Positions 6,339 through 13,237 of a DNA stretch of 14,062 bases are shown here, piece by piece. Source of the DNA: Pseudomonadota bacterium (lineage in GTDB: Bacteria; Pseudomonadota; Gammaproteobacteria; Pseudomonadales; Oleiphilaceae). The stretch spans positions 1 to 14,062 of the forward strand of contig JAEZAA010000068.1 in the NCBI GenBank assembly GCA_023430625.1. Reading direction: 5' to 3'. The notes under the pieces were generated by a model that did not search any database, was not told the origin of the DNA, and was given only the letters and a program-made list of their open reading frames with translations. Each line of letters starts with the position of its first letter. Position 1 is the first letter of the stretch. The position numbers and the translations under genes are program-made.

Positions 6339-7997
6339 TCAGGAGGCCGCGCGCGCCCGTTGCTCGCACAATTGCCTGAGTGCATTGATCTCGGCTTGAA
6401 CCTGGGGCTGGCTGGCAATTTCCTCCTGCTCGTCCAGGATATCCCGCAGGATTTCCCGGGTTGTCAGAGGATTGGCCAGAACCACCCGGAATACCACGCA
6501 GGGGTGGCGATGGTAGCGCAGCGGGTTGAGCCGGGTGCGGGAGACAAACGCCTTGCCCAGCGCCCGTTGGGTTTTCTGGATGTACTTGGTGATGGTGCTG
6601 AGGCTGTCGTTGATGGCGGCCTGCCGCTGCGGATCCGCGTGCTCCAGCGCGTCGCGCGCCCAGCTAGGGCAATAGCGGTAGGTGAGGATATTCAGCTCCG
6701 GCTCGCTGATCAGCTCCAGGTCGTCGCGGGCCTGAATCATGTCGGCGAAGGCCTTGGCTTTTTCAATGCCTTGGTCGATGAGGATCTCGTAGCCTTCGCG
6801 GGCGATAATCTTGAGGCCGGACTGGATCAGCATGGCCATGCCCGGGCGCGAGCCTTCCAGCGAGGTGGTGCCCAGGTCCTTGGAACCCTTGCGGATCACG
6901 TATTGGGCATGGTGTTCGATAGCATCGAGCGTGGTGGGATCCTTGAACAGGACCATGCCGCTGCCCATGGGCACATAGAGTTGTTTATGGGCATCGATGG
7001 TGACCGAGTCGGCTCGCTCAATGCCCTTCAACAGGGAGCGGTAGGTGCGGGAGAACAGTGTCGGGCCGCCCCAGGCGGCATCCACATGGAAGTGGACGTT
7101 GAACTCCTGCGCCAGGTCCGCCAGTTCATCCAGCGGGTCCACGCTGCCGGTTTCAGTGGTGCCGGCCACACCCACAATGGCGATGGGCTTGATCTTCTGT
7201 GCCTGCAATTCCACCAGTTTGGCGCGCATGGCAGCCGGCATCACCTTGTTACGGGCATCGGTTTCGACGGCAATCAGGAAATCATGGCCAATGCCCAGCA
7301 GGTCGGCCGCCTTGGCCAGGGAATAATGGCCACGCTTGGACACCAGCACCGCCGCGCCTTCATAGCCGTAATGGCGCAGGGCGCGAAACAGGCCTTCCCG
7401 GCGGATGCCGCGAAAGCCGTCGGTGGCCGGAAAACTGCGGTTGCGAGCGACCCAGAGCGCGGTCATGTTGGCCACGGTCCCCCCGGAGCAGAGATTGCCC
7501 AGAGCGTGGTTGGACTCGTGCATCCATTGCTCGTAGAAGGCGTCGGTCTCGTCGTACACCAGGCGGTGCATCATGCCCAGCACCTGACGCTCCAGGGGCG
7601 TGAAGGCCTTGGAGGTTTCCGTCTTCACCAGATTCTGATTGAGGGCAATCATGATCTTGGACAACGGCAGCATGAAATAGGGCAGCGCCGAGGTCATGTG
7701 GCCGATAAAGCTGGGCGAGGCCGTATGCACGGAATGGGCGACCAACTTGTCCAGCAGGAACTGGGTTTGTTCGGAGACGAAGATGGGTTCGTCGGGAATA
7801 CGTGAGTCGGAGAAATCCTTCTCAACCTCTTTGAGATCCTTTTCTAAGGCTACGATATGATCTTGCAGAAAACCCGCCAGGTTCCGGGAGATTTTCTTGT
7901 CGATCTTGCTCAGGGTAGAGCCCGGTGCTTCGGGAACGGTGAAGACCCGATACATGCTCTCAAGGCTGGCCTTGGCAAGTTTCTTTTCGTGAGTCAT
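6339..7997 (-). CDS. panP: PLP-dependent aspartate 1-decarboxylase, PanP-like
   Basis: This group II PLP decarboxylase most resembles the PanP family, which converts L-aspartate to beta-alanine for pantothenate and coenzyme A synthesis in organisms lacking pyruvoyl PanD. With the ATG at 7997 it has 552 residues, near the length I recall for Vibrio PanP. Visible marks, numbered from that start, are the SGGTVAN phosphate-binding loop (171-177), the PLP-stacking His in KRGHYSLAKAAD (H224), HVDAAWGG (304-311) with the Asp that contacts the pyridine nitrogen (D306), and DAHKQLYVPMGSG (336-348) with the PLP lysine K338. The frame is open upstream to an ATG at 8087, but those 30 extra residues (rich in His and Cys) look untranslated; neither start has a good ribosome binding site. 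A glutamate or cysteine-sulfinate decarboxylase is the main alternative. It appears cytoplasmic. Confidence 0.85.
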   Translation of the reverse strand: MTHEKKLAKASLESMYRVFTVPEAPGSTLSKIDKKISRNLAGFLQDHIVALEKDLKEVEKDFSDSRIPDEPIFVSEQTQFLLDKLVAHSVHTASPSFIGHMTSALPYFMLPLSKIMIALNQNLVKTETSKAFTPLERQVLGMMHRLVYDETDAFYEQWMHESNHALGNLCSGGTVANMTALWVARNRSFPATDGFRGIRREGLFRALRHYGYEGAAVLVSKRGHYSLAKAADLLGIGHDFLIAVETDARNKVMPAAMRAKLVELQAQKIKPIAIVGVAGTTETGSVDPLDELADLAQEFNVHFHVDAAWGGPTLFSRTYRSLLKGIERADSVTIDAHKQLYVPMGSGMVLFKDPTTLDAIEHHAQYVIRKGSKDLGTTSLEGSRPGMAMLIQSGLKIIAREGYEILIDQGIEKAKAFADMIQARDDLELISEPELNILTYRYCPSWARDALEHADPQRQAAINDSLSTITKYIQKTQRALGKAFVSRTRLNPLRYHRHPCVVFRVVLANPLTTREILRDILDEQEEIASQPQVQAEINALRQLCEQRARAAS

Positions 7998-8175
7998 AGG
8001 GCACCACTGCCAATGATGGATCTCGTCAGGTGCAATCCCTTCATGATCAGGTGCTGGGCACGTCATCAATCCGGTGCGATGGCACATACTGCGTGCACGG
8101 GTGCTGCTGCATCCGCAGATAGAGGCCTACGAGGAGGCGCGCCGTTCGGCAAACGACTGGGTACTGTGACGGGCT

Positions 8176-8181
8176 AGTATA
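8176..8181 (-). promoter_or_regulatory. Possible -10 element of the panP-like gene
   Basis: On the minus strand TATACT lies about 180 bases before the ATG at 7997 and 90 before the alternative ATG at 8087. The base stretch at the expected -35 distance is a poor match. The roughly 300-base gap between the panP-like start (7997) and the DUF503 stop (8300) otherwise holds one hairpin and no credible gene. Confidence 0.25.
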
Positions 8182-8243
8182 GTACCAGCGTGGAATGAGC
8201 ACCAGAGAAGTGCTACGGCCAGAATTTGATGGATCGGACTTGT

Positions 8244-8268
8244 GCAGACGGCCGGGAAACCCGTCTGC
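8244..8268 (-). terminator. Stem-loop downstream of the DUF503 gene
   Basis: GCAGACGG (8244-8251) pairs perfectly with CCGTCTGC (8261-8268) across a nine-base loop, about 30 bases after the DUF503 stop on the minus strand. The following bases (ACAAGTCCG) are not T-rich, so it is a hairpin of uncertain termination strength. It still suggests that DUF503 and panP are separate transcription units. Confidence 0.4.
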
Positions 8269-8299
8269 GACCTGCCCCGCCGGTGAGCAGGGGGCCGGC

Positions 8300-8584
8300 T
8301 TAAAGCAGGCGCTCCTGGTGGCGATGGGTGATCAGGGCATCTACGGATGCCAGAAAATCCTCCTCCAACCTCGCCAGCAACTGCTGAACCTGTGTTCCAT
8401 TGCTGCCCGCGACGATAAAACTCCATTGCGCCTTCTGCAGGGCGTCCTGATAGTCGCTTTCGCACACGGCGACCTGTGCCACCTTGCCCCAGCGATCGGC
8501 GAAGCCCTTGAGGCGCTGGCGCTTGTCCTTCAGCGACTGGCAGCCTTCCAAGTGCAGATCCATAACCAGCAGAACGCTATACAT
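8300..8584 (-). CDS. DUF503 family protein (YlxP-like)
   Basis: A 94-residue protein matching the DUF503/YlxP family: it begins with the strand MYSVLLVMDLHLEGCQSLKD, continues with the SLKDKRQRLKGF core (17-28), and then has the AVCESDYQDALQKAQ segment (39-53) that in relatives reads roughly 'vaE.d.qd..q.a'. In Bacillus the ylxP gene lies in the nusA-infB-rbfA operon, suggesting a translation-linked role, but the biochemical function is unknown and this locus is not that operon. The start is set by AAGGAGG six bases before the ATG, the strongest ribosome binding site on the minus strand here. It follows the thioredoxin-fold gene by about 108 bases, with a stem-loop in the gap. It should be cytoplasmic. 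Confidence 0.9.
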   Translation of the reverse strand: MYSVLLVMDLHLEGCQSLKDKRQRLKGFADRWGKVAQVAVCESDYQDALQKAQWSFIVAGSNGTQVQQLLARLEEDFLASVDALITHRHQERLL

Positions 8585-8650
8585 GATGCCTCCTTTGCAA
8601 CCAGACCGGTGTAACGATCCGGCCGGTTGTTCAGTCCTTTGGATGTTTCC

Positions 8651-8683
8651 AGCGGGCGCACCGATTCCCTGAGTGCACCCGCT
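8651..8683 (-). terminator. 11-bp stem-loop between the thioredoxin-fold and DUF503 genes
   Basis: On the transcript of the minus strand, AGCGGGUGCAC (8683-8673) pairs with GUGCGCCCGCU (8661-8651) over an 11-base loop, with one G-U pair and no mismatch. It starts ten bases after the stop of the thioredoxin-fold gene. No T-run follows (GGAAACATCC), so it may act as an attenuator or 3'-end stabiliser rather than a full terminator. Confidence 0.5.
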
Positions 8684-8692
8684 GAGGTGCGC

Positions 8693-9739
8693 TTACTGGG
8701 CGCCAGCCGCGCCCAAAACCGCCTGTTCGAGACTCTGCTGCAGATCAGGTCCTTGAAAGCGCTGGCCATTGATGAAAATGGCCGGTGTCGCCCGCAGCCC
8801 CAGTTTCAACGCCTGTTGCTCGGAGCTCTGGACGTACTGACGTGCCTCGTCGCTAGACAGACAAGTTTCAAAGGCGGGCAGGTCCAGCTCCAGCTGACGG
8901 GCGAACGCGACTGGCGATTCCTGATTCAGCTGGCTTTGGCTGGCGAACGCCAGGTCGTGGTAGGGCCAGAACTGGTCCTGCTGGTTCGCACAATAGGCGC
9001 CCTCGGCGATGCGGCGGGAGATGCCGCTGGAGTTGAGAGGGAAATCCATATAAACCAGCTGTACCTGTTCCGGGTGCTCCTCCACCAGGCGTCCCAGGGT
9101 CTGGGAGGCGGTCTTGCAGTGCGGGCACTGGTAGTCGGCGAACTCGATCACCGTGATCGGTGCAGAAGGCTCACCTTTGGCGGGGCGGTTGGTGGTGTCG
9201 ATACGTGTCGTTGGCGTTGCCGGTGGCGTCAGATGAAACTCCAACTGGTTATCCTGCGTCAGTTTGCCGAGGATGGACTGCAGGATCTCGCCACGGCGCT
9301 GCTGGATCAGGAAATCGCGGATCATGTCCCGCACCTCGTTCAGCGGCCGTTTGATCTCGCTCTGGTTTTCCGCATAGAAGCGCTCGATCTCTTCATTGCT
9401 GGGCAACACCCCGTCAAAGAGTTCAGCGGCCACATCCCGTTCCGGCAGCTTGCGCTCGCGTGCTTCGCGGGCAATGTGCAGCTCCAGCGCGGCCTGTTGC
9501 AGCAGCACCATGCGCTGCTGATAGAGCTGCTCGTCCAGGCTTTGATATTGCTGCGCCAGGGCCGGCGGCAACTGCTCCACGCCATAATCCTGGCCCTGAT
9601 AGGTCAGCAGTTTGGCCTGCTCGTCGCCCGCACCCTCTTGTCCGCTGAATTTGATGACGCCAGCGGTGATGGCCGCGCCCAGGATGAAGCCGAAGACCGT
9701 CCAGATGAATATCCCTAACTTGCTCGTATGATTCGCCAT
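8693..9739 (-). CDS. Membrane-anchored thioredoxin/DsbA-fold protein with SurA-like domain
   Basis: A 348-residue envelope protein. Residues 9-29 form a single uncleaved membrane helix placing the rest in the periplasm. Residues about 65-165 are helical and resemble the SurA N-terminal chaperone domain (SNEEIERFYAENQSEI at 114-129, then a long amphipathic helix). Residues 190-345 are a DsbA/thioredoxin-4 domain: strand ITVIEFADYQ, active site CPHC (205-208), and the cis-proline segment ATPAIFING (317-325, P319). It is probably a thiol oxidant, isomerase or reductant acting on a bound client; direction cannot be read from sequence. Two further Cys (250, 293) sit in the helical insert. The frame is open 31 codons upstream to an ATG at 9832, but that overlaps the acyl-CoA dehydrogenase gene and precedes the membrane helix, so 9739 is chosen. 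The gap to the upstream gene is 53 bases. Confidence 0.87.
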   Translation of the reverse strand: MANHTSKLGIFIWTVFGFILGAAITAGVIKFSGQEGAGDEQAKLLTYQGQDYGVEQLPPALAQQYQSLDEQLYQQRMVLLQQAALELHIAREARERKLPERDVAAELFDGVLPSNEEIERFYAENQSEIKRPLNEVRDMIRDFLIQQRRGEILQSILGKLTQDNQLEFHLTPPATPTTRIDTTNRPAKGEPSAPITVIEFADYQCPHCKTASQTLGRLVEEHPEQVQLVYMDFPLNSSGISRRIAEGAYCANQQDQFWPYHDLAFASQSQLNQESPVAFARQLELDLPAFETCLSSDEARQYVQSSEQQALKLGLRATPAIFINGQRFQGPDLQQSLEQAVLGAAGAQ

Positions 9740-9792
9740 GCAGTGCGTCCAGATCCTAAACGATGGTTGATGTCGTGTTGTTGTTTCTAAAT

Positions 9793-11475
9793 TCAGTGTT
9801 GTGGCCAGGCCCGCGCCATGATGCCGGCACAATCCACGCCGCGCGGCAGGACACCATAATGGTGGCTGCCTTGAACCATCAGGCGCCCCTGGATGAACCC
9901 GTCAGCCACGGTACTGTTGCCCGTCTGCACCAGCAGGCTCGCCTGTAGCGCAAGCGCCATGCGGTCGACCAGATCCCGTGCACGGTATTCCAGATCATCC
10001 TGCTGAGTAAATGCCTGCTTGAGCGAGGCTACGTACTGATCCAGGTGGCGATCGGTGCCCCGGCTGCGGTCCAGCTCGGCAAAGAACACCTCCAGCGTGC
10101 CCGGTGTTTTGGCCATGGCCCGCAGCACGTCCAGGCATTGCACGTTGCCGCTGCCTTCCCAGATCGCATTGATGGGGGATTCCCGGAACAGGCGGGGCAT
10201 GATGCTGTCTTCCATCACGCCGCTGCCGCCAATGCACTCCATGGCCTCATAGGCGTGGTTGGGGGTGCGTTTGCAGATCCAGTATTTGCCGACCGCCGTG
10301 CCCAGGCGCATCAGGAGTTTTTCATGTTCGCTGGTCTCCGCCTGATCCAGCGCGCGGGCCATGCGCATGGTCAGGGTCACGGCGGCTTCGCTTTCCAGCG
10401 CCAGATCCGCCAGCACGTTCTGCATCAGGGGTTGGTCCGCCAGGCGTTTGCCGAAGGCGGCGCGGTTGTGACAATGATGCAGCGCCTGAGCCGCCGCCTG
10501 CCGTAGACCGGCGGAGGAGCCGATCATGCAGTCGAAACGGGTGAGTGACACCATCTCGATGATGGTGGCCACGCCCCGGCCTTCCTCGCCGATCAACCAG
10601 GCCAGCGCCCCGCGCAGCTCGGTTTCGCTGGAGGCATTGGAGACGTTGCCCATCTTGTTCTTGAGTTGCTGGATCTGCAGCGGATTTTTTGTGCCGTCCG
10701 GGCGCCAGCGCGGCAGCAGGAAACAGGACAGTCCGCCCGGTGCCTGTGCCAGCACCAGAAAGGCATCGCACATGGGCGCCGAGACAAAATACTTGTGGCC
10801 CACCAGCGTATAGGGCTGGCCCGGACCACCCGAACCCTGCGGATAGGCGCGGGTCGTATTGGCACGCACGTCGGAGCCGCCTTGCTTCTCGGTCATGGCC
10901 ATGCCGATGGTGACACCGGCTTTTTCGCTGGCTTGCACATTGCGCGGGTCATACTGGCGCGCCGTAATCAGCGGCTCCCATATCTTCGCCAGCTCCGGTT
11001 GCTGGCGGATGCTGGGAATGCAGGCATAGGTCATGGTGATGGGGCAGCCGTGGCCTGCTTCCACCTGGGTATGTAGATAGTACTTGGCCGCCCGCACCAC
11101 CTGGGCGCCGGCCTTGGGCTCGGTCCAGGGCGACGAATGCAGCCCGTTCTCGATAGCCATCGTCATCAACTGGTGATACGCCGGATGAAAGCTCACTTGA
11201 TCCACCCGATGTCCATGGCGGTCATGGGTACGCAACACCGGCTTGTTCTCGTTGGCCTGATAACCCAGCTCAATGATGTCCGGCCGGCCCACCAGCGCGC
11301 CGTATTCAGTCAGTTCAGCCTCCGCCCAAGCGCCGCCTTCGCGCTTCACCGCCTCTTGCAATGCCACGTCCTGCCGGTACAGGTTGTAGTTCTCCAGCCG
11401 CGGCGGCACGTTCTCCACTTTGTGGGTCTCGGCGCCATAGGGATCTTGCGCGGGCAAAATGGGTTGAATGGTCAT
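9793..11475 (-). CDS. AidB-like acyl-CoA dehydrogenase family protein
   Basis: A 560-residue flavoprotein of the AidB branch of the acyl-CoA dehydrogenases (E. coli AidB is 541 residues). The match runs along the chain: NLYRQDVALQEAVKREG (31-47), VEAGHGCPITMTYA (138-151), the FAD loop GMAMTEKQGGSD (191-202), VGHKYFVSAP (225-234), LTRFDCMIGS (311-320), and IWEGSGNVQCLDVLRAM (438-454), whose E440 occupies the catalytic-base segment. The extended C-terminal helical domain, used by E. coli AidB to bind DNA, is present. AidB limits alkylation damage, by a mechanism still debated; some relatives are true acyl-CoA dehydrogenases. I see no Ada-type site upstream. The ATG at 11475 has AGGAG nine bases before it; the frame is open a further 28 codons to 11559, which lacks conserved sequence. 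It is cytoplasmic. Confidence 0.9.
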   Translation of the reverse strand: MTIQPILPAQDPYGAETHKVENVPPRLENYNLYRQDVALQEAVKREGGAWAEAELTEYGALVGRPDIIELGYQANENKPVLRTHDRHGHRVDQVSFHPAYHQLMTMAIENGLHSSPWTEPKAGAQVVRAAKYYLHTQVEAGHGCPITMTYACIPSIRQQPELAKIWEPLITARQYDPRNVQASEKAGVTIGMAMTEKQGGSDVRANTTRAYPQGSGGPGQPYTLVGHKYFVSAPMCDAFLVLAQAPGGLSCFLLPRWRPDGTKNPLQIQQLKNKMGNVSNASSETELRGALAWLIGEEGRGVATIIEMVSLTRFDCMIGSSAGLRQAAAQALHHCHNRAAFGKRLADQPLMQNVLADLALESEAAVTLTMRMARALDQAETSEHEKLLMRLGTAVGKYWICKRTPNHAYEAMECIGGSGVMEDSIMPRLFRESPINAIWEGSGNVQCLDVLRAMAKTPGTLEVFFAELDRSRGTDRHLDQYVASLKQAFTQQDDLEYRARDLVDRMALALQASLLVQTGNSTVADGFIQGRLMVQGSHHYGVLPRGVDCAGIMARAWPQH

Positions 11476-11500
11476 GGCGAGTGCTCCTGGCATGGTGGTG

Positions 11501-11533
11501 GCGCGCGAGAACGCGAAAGTGCATAACGCGCGC
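11501..11533. repeat. GC-only inverted repeat in the aidB-like leader
   Basis: GCGCGCG (11501-11507) and CGCGCGC (11527-11533) form perfect 7-bp arms around 19 bases, 26 bases or more upstream of the aidB-like ATG. It could fold in the leader RNA or bind a regulator; in GC-rich DNA it may also be fortuitous. The remaining divergent gap to the acetyltransferase gene (11534-11767) contains two GCTTGAC copies on the minus strand but no well-spaced promoter that I can support. Confidence 0.2.
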
Positions 11534-11767
11534 TGAGGCCTGTGGTTCGAGTCAAGCATGGTGCGGTGTGAGGGTCAAGCGGGGGCGCTAACCGACAGGT
11601 GATCGCGGACTAAAACATGCTTCACTTGCTTGCTTTAATAATGGGTCTCGGTCAGCTGCCATAAAAGTAGTGGGGATGCTGGATTGCGTCAGAACGTCGT
11701 GATTGAATGGCGAAAGTGATGAAGGGATGGGTGCGTGATTACGTATTTGAAGGTCGCGGAGAGGTTC

Positions 11768-12310
11768 ATGAATACTTCGGATTTTGATTTCCAACCAACC
11801 CTTGTCGGCGATCTAATCGCACTTCGTCCACTTACAGCAGACGACTTTGAGCCCCTGTACGCGGCCGCATCGGACCCGCTGATCTGGGAGCAGCATCCCG
11901 ATCCGCTGAGGTATCAGCGCGATCGGTTCGAGGCGGATTTCTTTGCAGGTGCCGTCGCCTCCAGGAGTGCGTTTGTGGTCACGGAGAATGCGACGGGCAA
12001 GGTCACGGGATCGTCGCGCTATTACGAGTGGAATCCCACGACGCAAGAAGTCGCCATCGGCTACAGCTTCCTGGCCAGGAGCCACTGGGGCGGAGCCTTT
12101 AATCGGGACATGAAACAACTCATGCTCCGCCACGCCTTTTGTTGGGCGAAGGTCGTCTGGTTTCACATCGGGGCAGACAACTGGCGCTCTCGGAAGGCCA
12201 TCGAAAAGATCGGTGCTCGATATTCCCATGGAGCGGTCAAAGTCATTCATGGTGTCGAGCATCCCTATGCCTACTATCGGATGAATTCATCCAGCTCTCT
12301 GGCTCTGTGA
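11768..12310 (+). CDS. GNAT family N-acetyltransferase (RimJ/RimL-like)
   Basis: A 180-residue acetyltransferase of the Acetyltransf_3 type. It opens with GDLIALRPLTADDFEPLYAA (14-33), has the acetyl-CoA pyrophosphate loop LARSHWGGAFN (102-112), a variant of R-x-x-W-G-x-G, and ends with the typical N-x-R-S-x-x-A-I-E-K-x-G segment (138-149). The acceptor is unknown; relatives acetylate ribosomal protein N-termini or small molecules. The ATG at 11768 follows GGAGAGG at good spacing. A GTG at 11735 also has a plausible site and would add 11 residues, but conserved sequence starts after the ATG. It leads a two-gene unit: the AadA-like gene begins 23 bases after its stop. The upstream 150 bases are visibly more AT-rich than neighbouring genes, which may hint at acquisition. 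Confidence 0.88.
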   Translation: MNTSDFDFQPTLVGDLIALRPLTADDFEPLYAAASDPLIWEQHPDPLRYQRDRFEADFFAGAVASRSAFVVTENATGKVTGSSRYYEWNPTTQEVAIGYSFLARSHWGGAFNRDMKQLMLRHAFCWAKVVWFHIGADNWRSRKAIEKIGARYSHGAVKVIHGVEHPYAYYRMNSSSSLAL

Positions 12311-12333
12311 GCTAAAGGGCACGGGAGGCGATC

Positions 12334-13122
12334 ATGATGGAAGAGCCAGCGAAAAACGACATTCCGCGCGAAGCGCTTCAGGCCACGACAATTGTTCAGG
12401 CGTTGCTTGGAGACAGGGTCGTCGGCCTGTACCTGTTCGGTTCGGCGGTCCAGGGTGGGCTGCGTGTCGATAGCGACGTTGATGTGCTTGTACTGGTTAA
12501 ACAGCCTCTTCTGCCTGAAGCACGGCGGGAACTGGTCAGCCGCCTAATGGAAATCTCCGGGCGTATCGGTAACACCCGATCAGCACGGCCGCTGGAGCTG
12601 ACCATCGTCGATCTCGCGGATGTTGAGCCATGGCGTTATCCACCCCGGGCGGAGTTTGTCTTTGGCGAGTGGCTACGGGAGCAGTTCGAAGATGGAGCCA
12701 TTCCAGGGCCGACCGTTGATCCGGATCTGCCCATCGTTCTTAAGCCCCTCATGGATCACAGCATTCCGTTGCTTGGCTCCGAGGCATCGAGCTTGCTCCC
12801 GCCGATCCCAATGGCGGATATACGGCGGGCAATCAAGGATTCTCTGCCGGGCTTACTGGAAAGCCTTCATGGTGACGAACGTAATGTCATCCTGACGCTC
12901 GCTCGGATGTGGCTGACGGCCGCGCAAGGGACGATCGCGCCCAAGGATGTCGCGGCCGCCTGGGCCATGGAGCAGTTGCCTGCGGAATGGGCTTCGTTAC
13001 TGAACGAGGCGAGGCAGGGCTATCTGGGTGAGGTTCAGGATAACTGGTCAGGCCGGGCGGCACCGCTCAAGAGGCTGGTCGATCAGATGACGTGGTCGAT
13101 CAGGGACTGCCTTGGGGCCTGA
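12334..13122 (+). CDS. AadA-like aminoglycoside nucleotidyltransferase
   Basis: A 262-residue protein colinear with ANT(3'')-I (AadA), which adenylylates streptomycin and spectinomycin with ATP. The nucleotidyltransferase motif GSAVQGGLRVDSDVD (36-50) supplies metal ligands D48 and D50. E88 matches the catalytic base E87; W113 in FGEW matches W112; D181 in GDERN matches D182; K204 in IAPKDVA matches K205. The C-terminal helical domain is typical (IAPKDVAAAWAMEQLP, EARQGYLG). Two residues known to be needed for streptomycin, W173 and D178 of AadA, are not kept: L174 replaces the Trp and the next loop is two residues shorter. Activity on spectinomycin alone, or on another compound, is therefore likely. 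GGGAGG five bases before the ATG fixes the start. It is probably co-transcribed with the acetyltransferase. No attC-like site surrounds it. Confidence 0.9.
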   Translation: MMEEPAKNDIPREALQATTIVQALLGDRVVGLYLFGSAVQGGLRVDSDVDVLVLVKQPLLPEARRELVSRLMEISGRIGNTRSARPLELTIVDLADVEPWRYPPRAEFVFGEWLREQFEDGAIPGPTVDPDLPIVLKPLMDHSIPLLGSEASSLLPPIPMADIRRAIKDSLPGLLESLHGDERNVILTLARMWLTAAQGTIAPKDVAAAWAMEQLPAEWASLLNEARQGYLGEVQDNWSGRAAPLKRLVDQMTWSIRDCLGA

Positions 13123-13133
13123 GGCGGAAGCAA

Positions 13134-13157
13134 GAAAAAAGGGGGTGAATCACCCCC
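13134..13157 (-). terminator. Intrinsic terminator of the methyltransferase gene
   Basis: On the minus strand GGGGGTG and CACCCCC form a 7-bp stem (13141-13147 with 13151-13157) with a three-base loop, followed at once by TTTTTTCTTG (13140-13131). This is a textbook Rho-independent terminator, about 80 bases past the stop of the methyltransferase gene. On the plus strand the same stem follows an A-run but is followed only by AAATCAG, so it ends the AadA-like transcript less certainly. Confidence 0.85.
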
Positions 13158-13237
13158 CAAATCAGTCTGAGGAACAGGTTCTGACAGTCGGCGGATTACT
13201 CCGACGGCATCAGTGCCGGTCGAGGTTAATTAAAGAG

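Noticed and set aside
6120..7805. 561-codon open frame on the plus strand, antisense to the panP-like gene
   Set aside because: It mirrors the panP-like gene, its translation is low-complexity Gly/Gln/Val/His-rich without a fold or motif, and it has no ribosome binding site. Long antisense frames are expected in GC-rich genes.
8627..9718. 363-codon open frame antisense to the thioredoxin-fold gene
   Set aside because: The opposite strand encodes a protein with clear CPHC and cis-Pro motifs; this translation shows only Leu/Gln/Arg-rich shadow composition.
9740..9832. N-terminal extension of the thioredoxin-fold protein to an ATG at 9832
   Set aside because: The extra 31 residues overlap the end of the aidB-like gene, carry no signal sequence and precede the membrane anchor that begins right after the ATG at 9739.
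11476..11767. Ada, LexA or other damage-response operator upstream of the aidB-like gene
   Set aside because: I looked for these because E. coli aidB is Ada-controlled, but no LexA-type CTGT-N8-ACAG palindrome or clear Ada-type site is visible.
12300..13160. AadA-like gene as an integron gene cassette
   Set aside because: No GTTRRRY/RYYYAAC core pairs with imperfect inverted repeats are found after either the acetyltransferase or the AadA-like gene, and no integrase is in the window.
13160..13230. Additional imperfect hairpins just after the methyltransferase stop
   Set aside because: The arms around 13188-13222 are short or need bulges; the U-tailed stem at 13134-13157 explains termination better.
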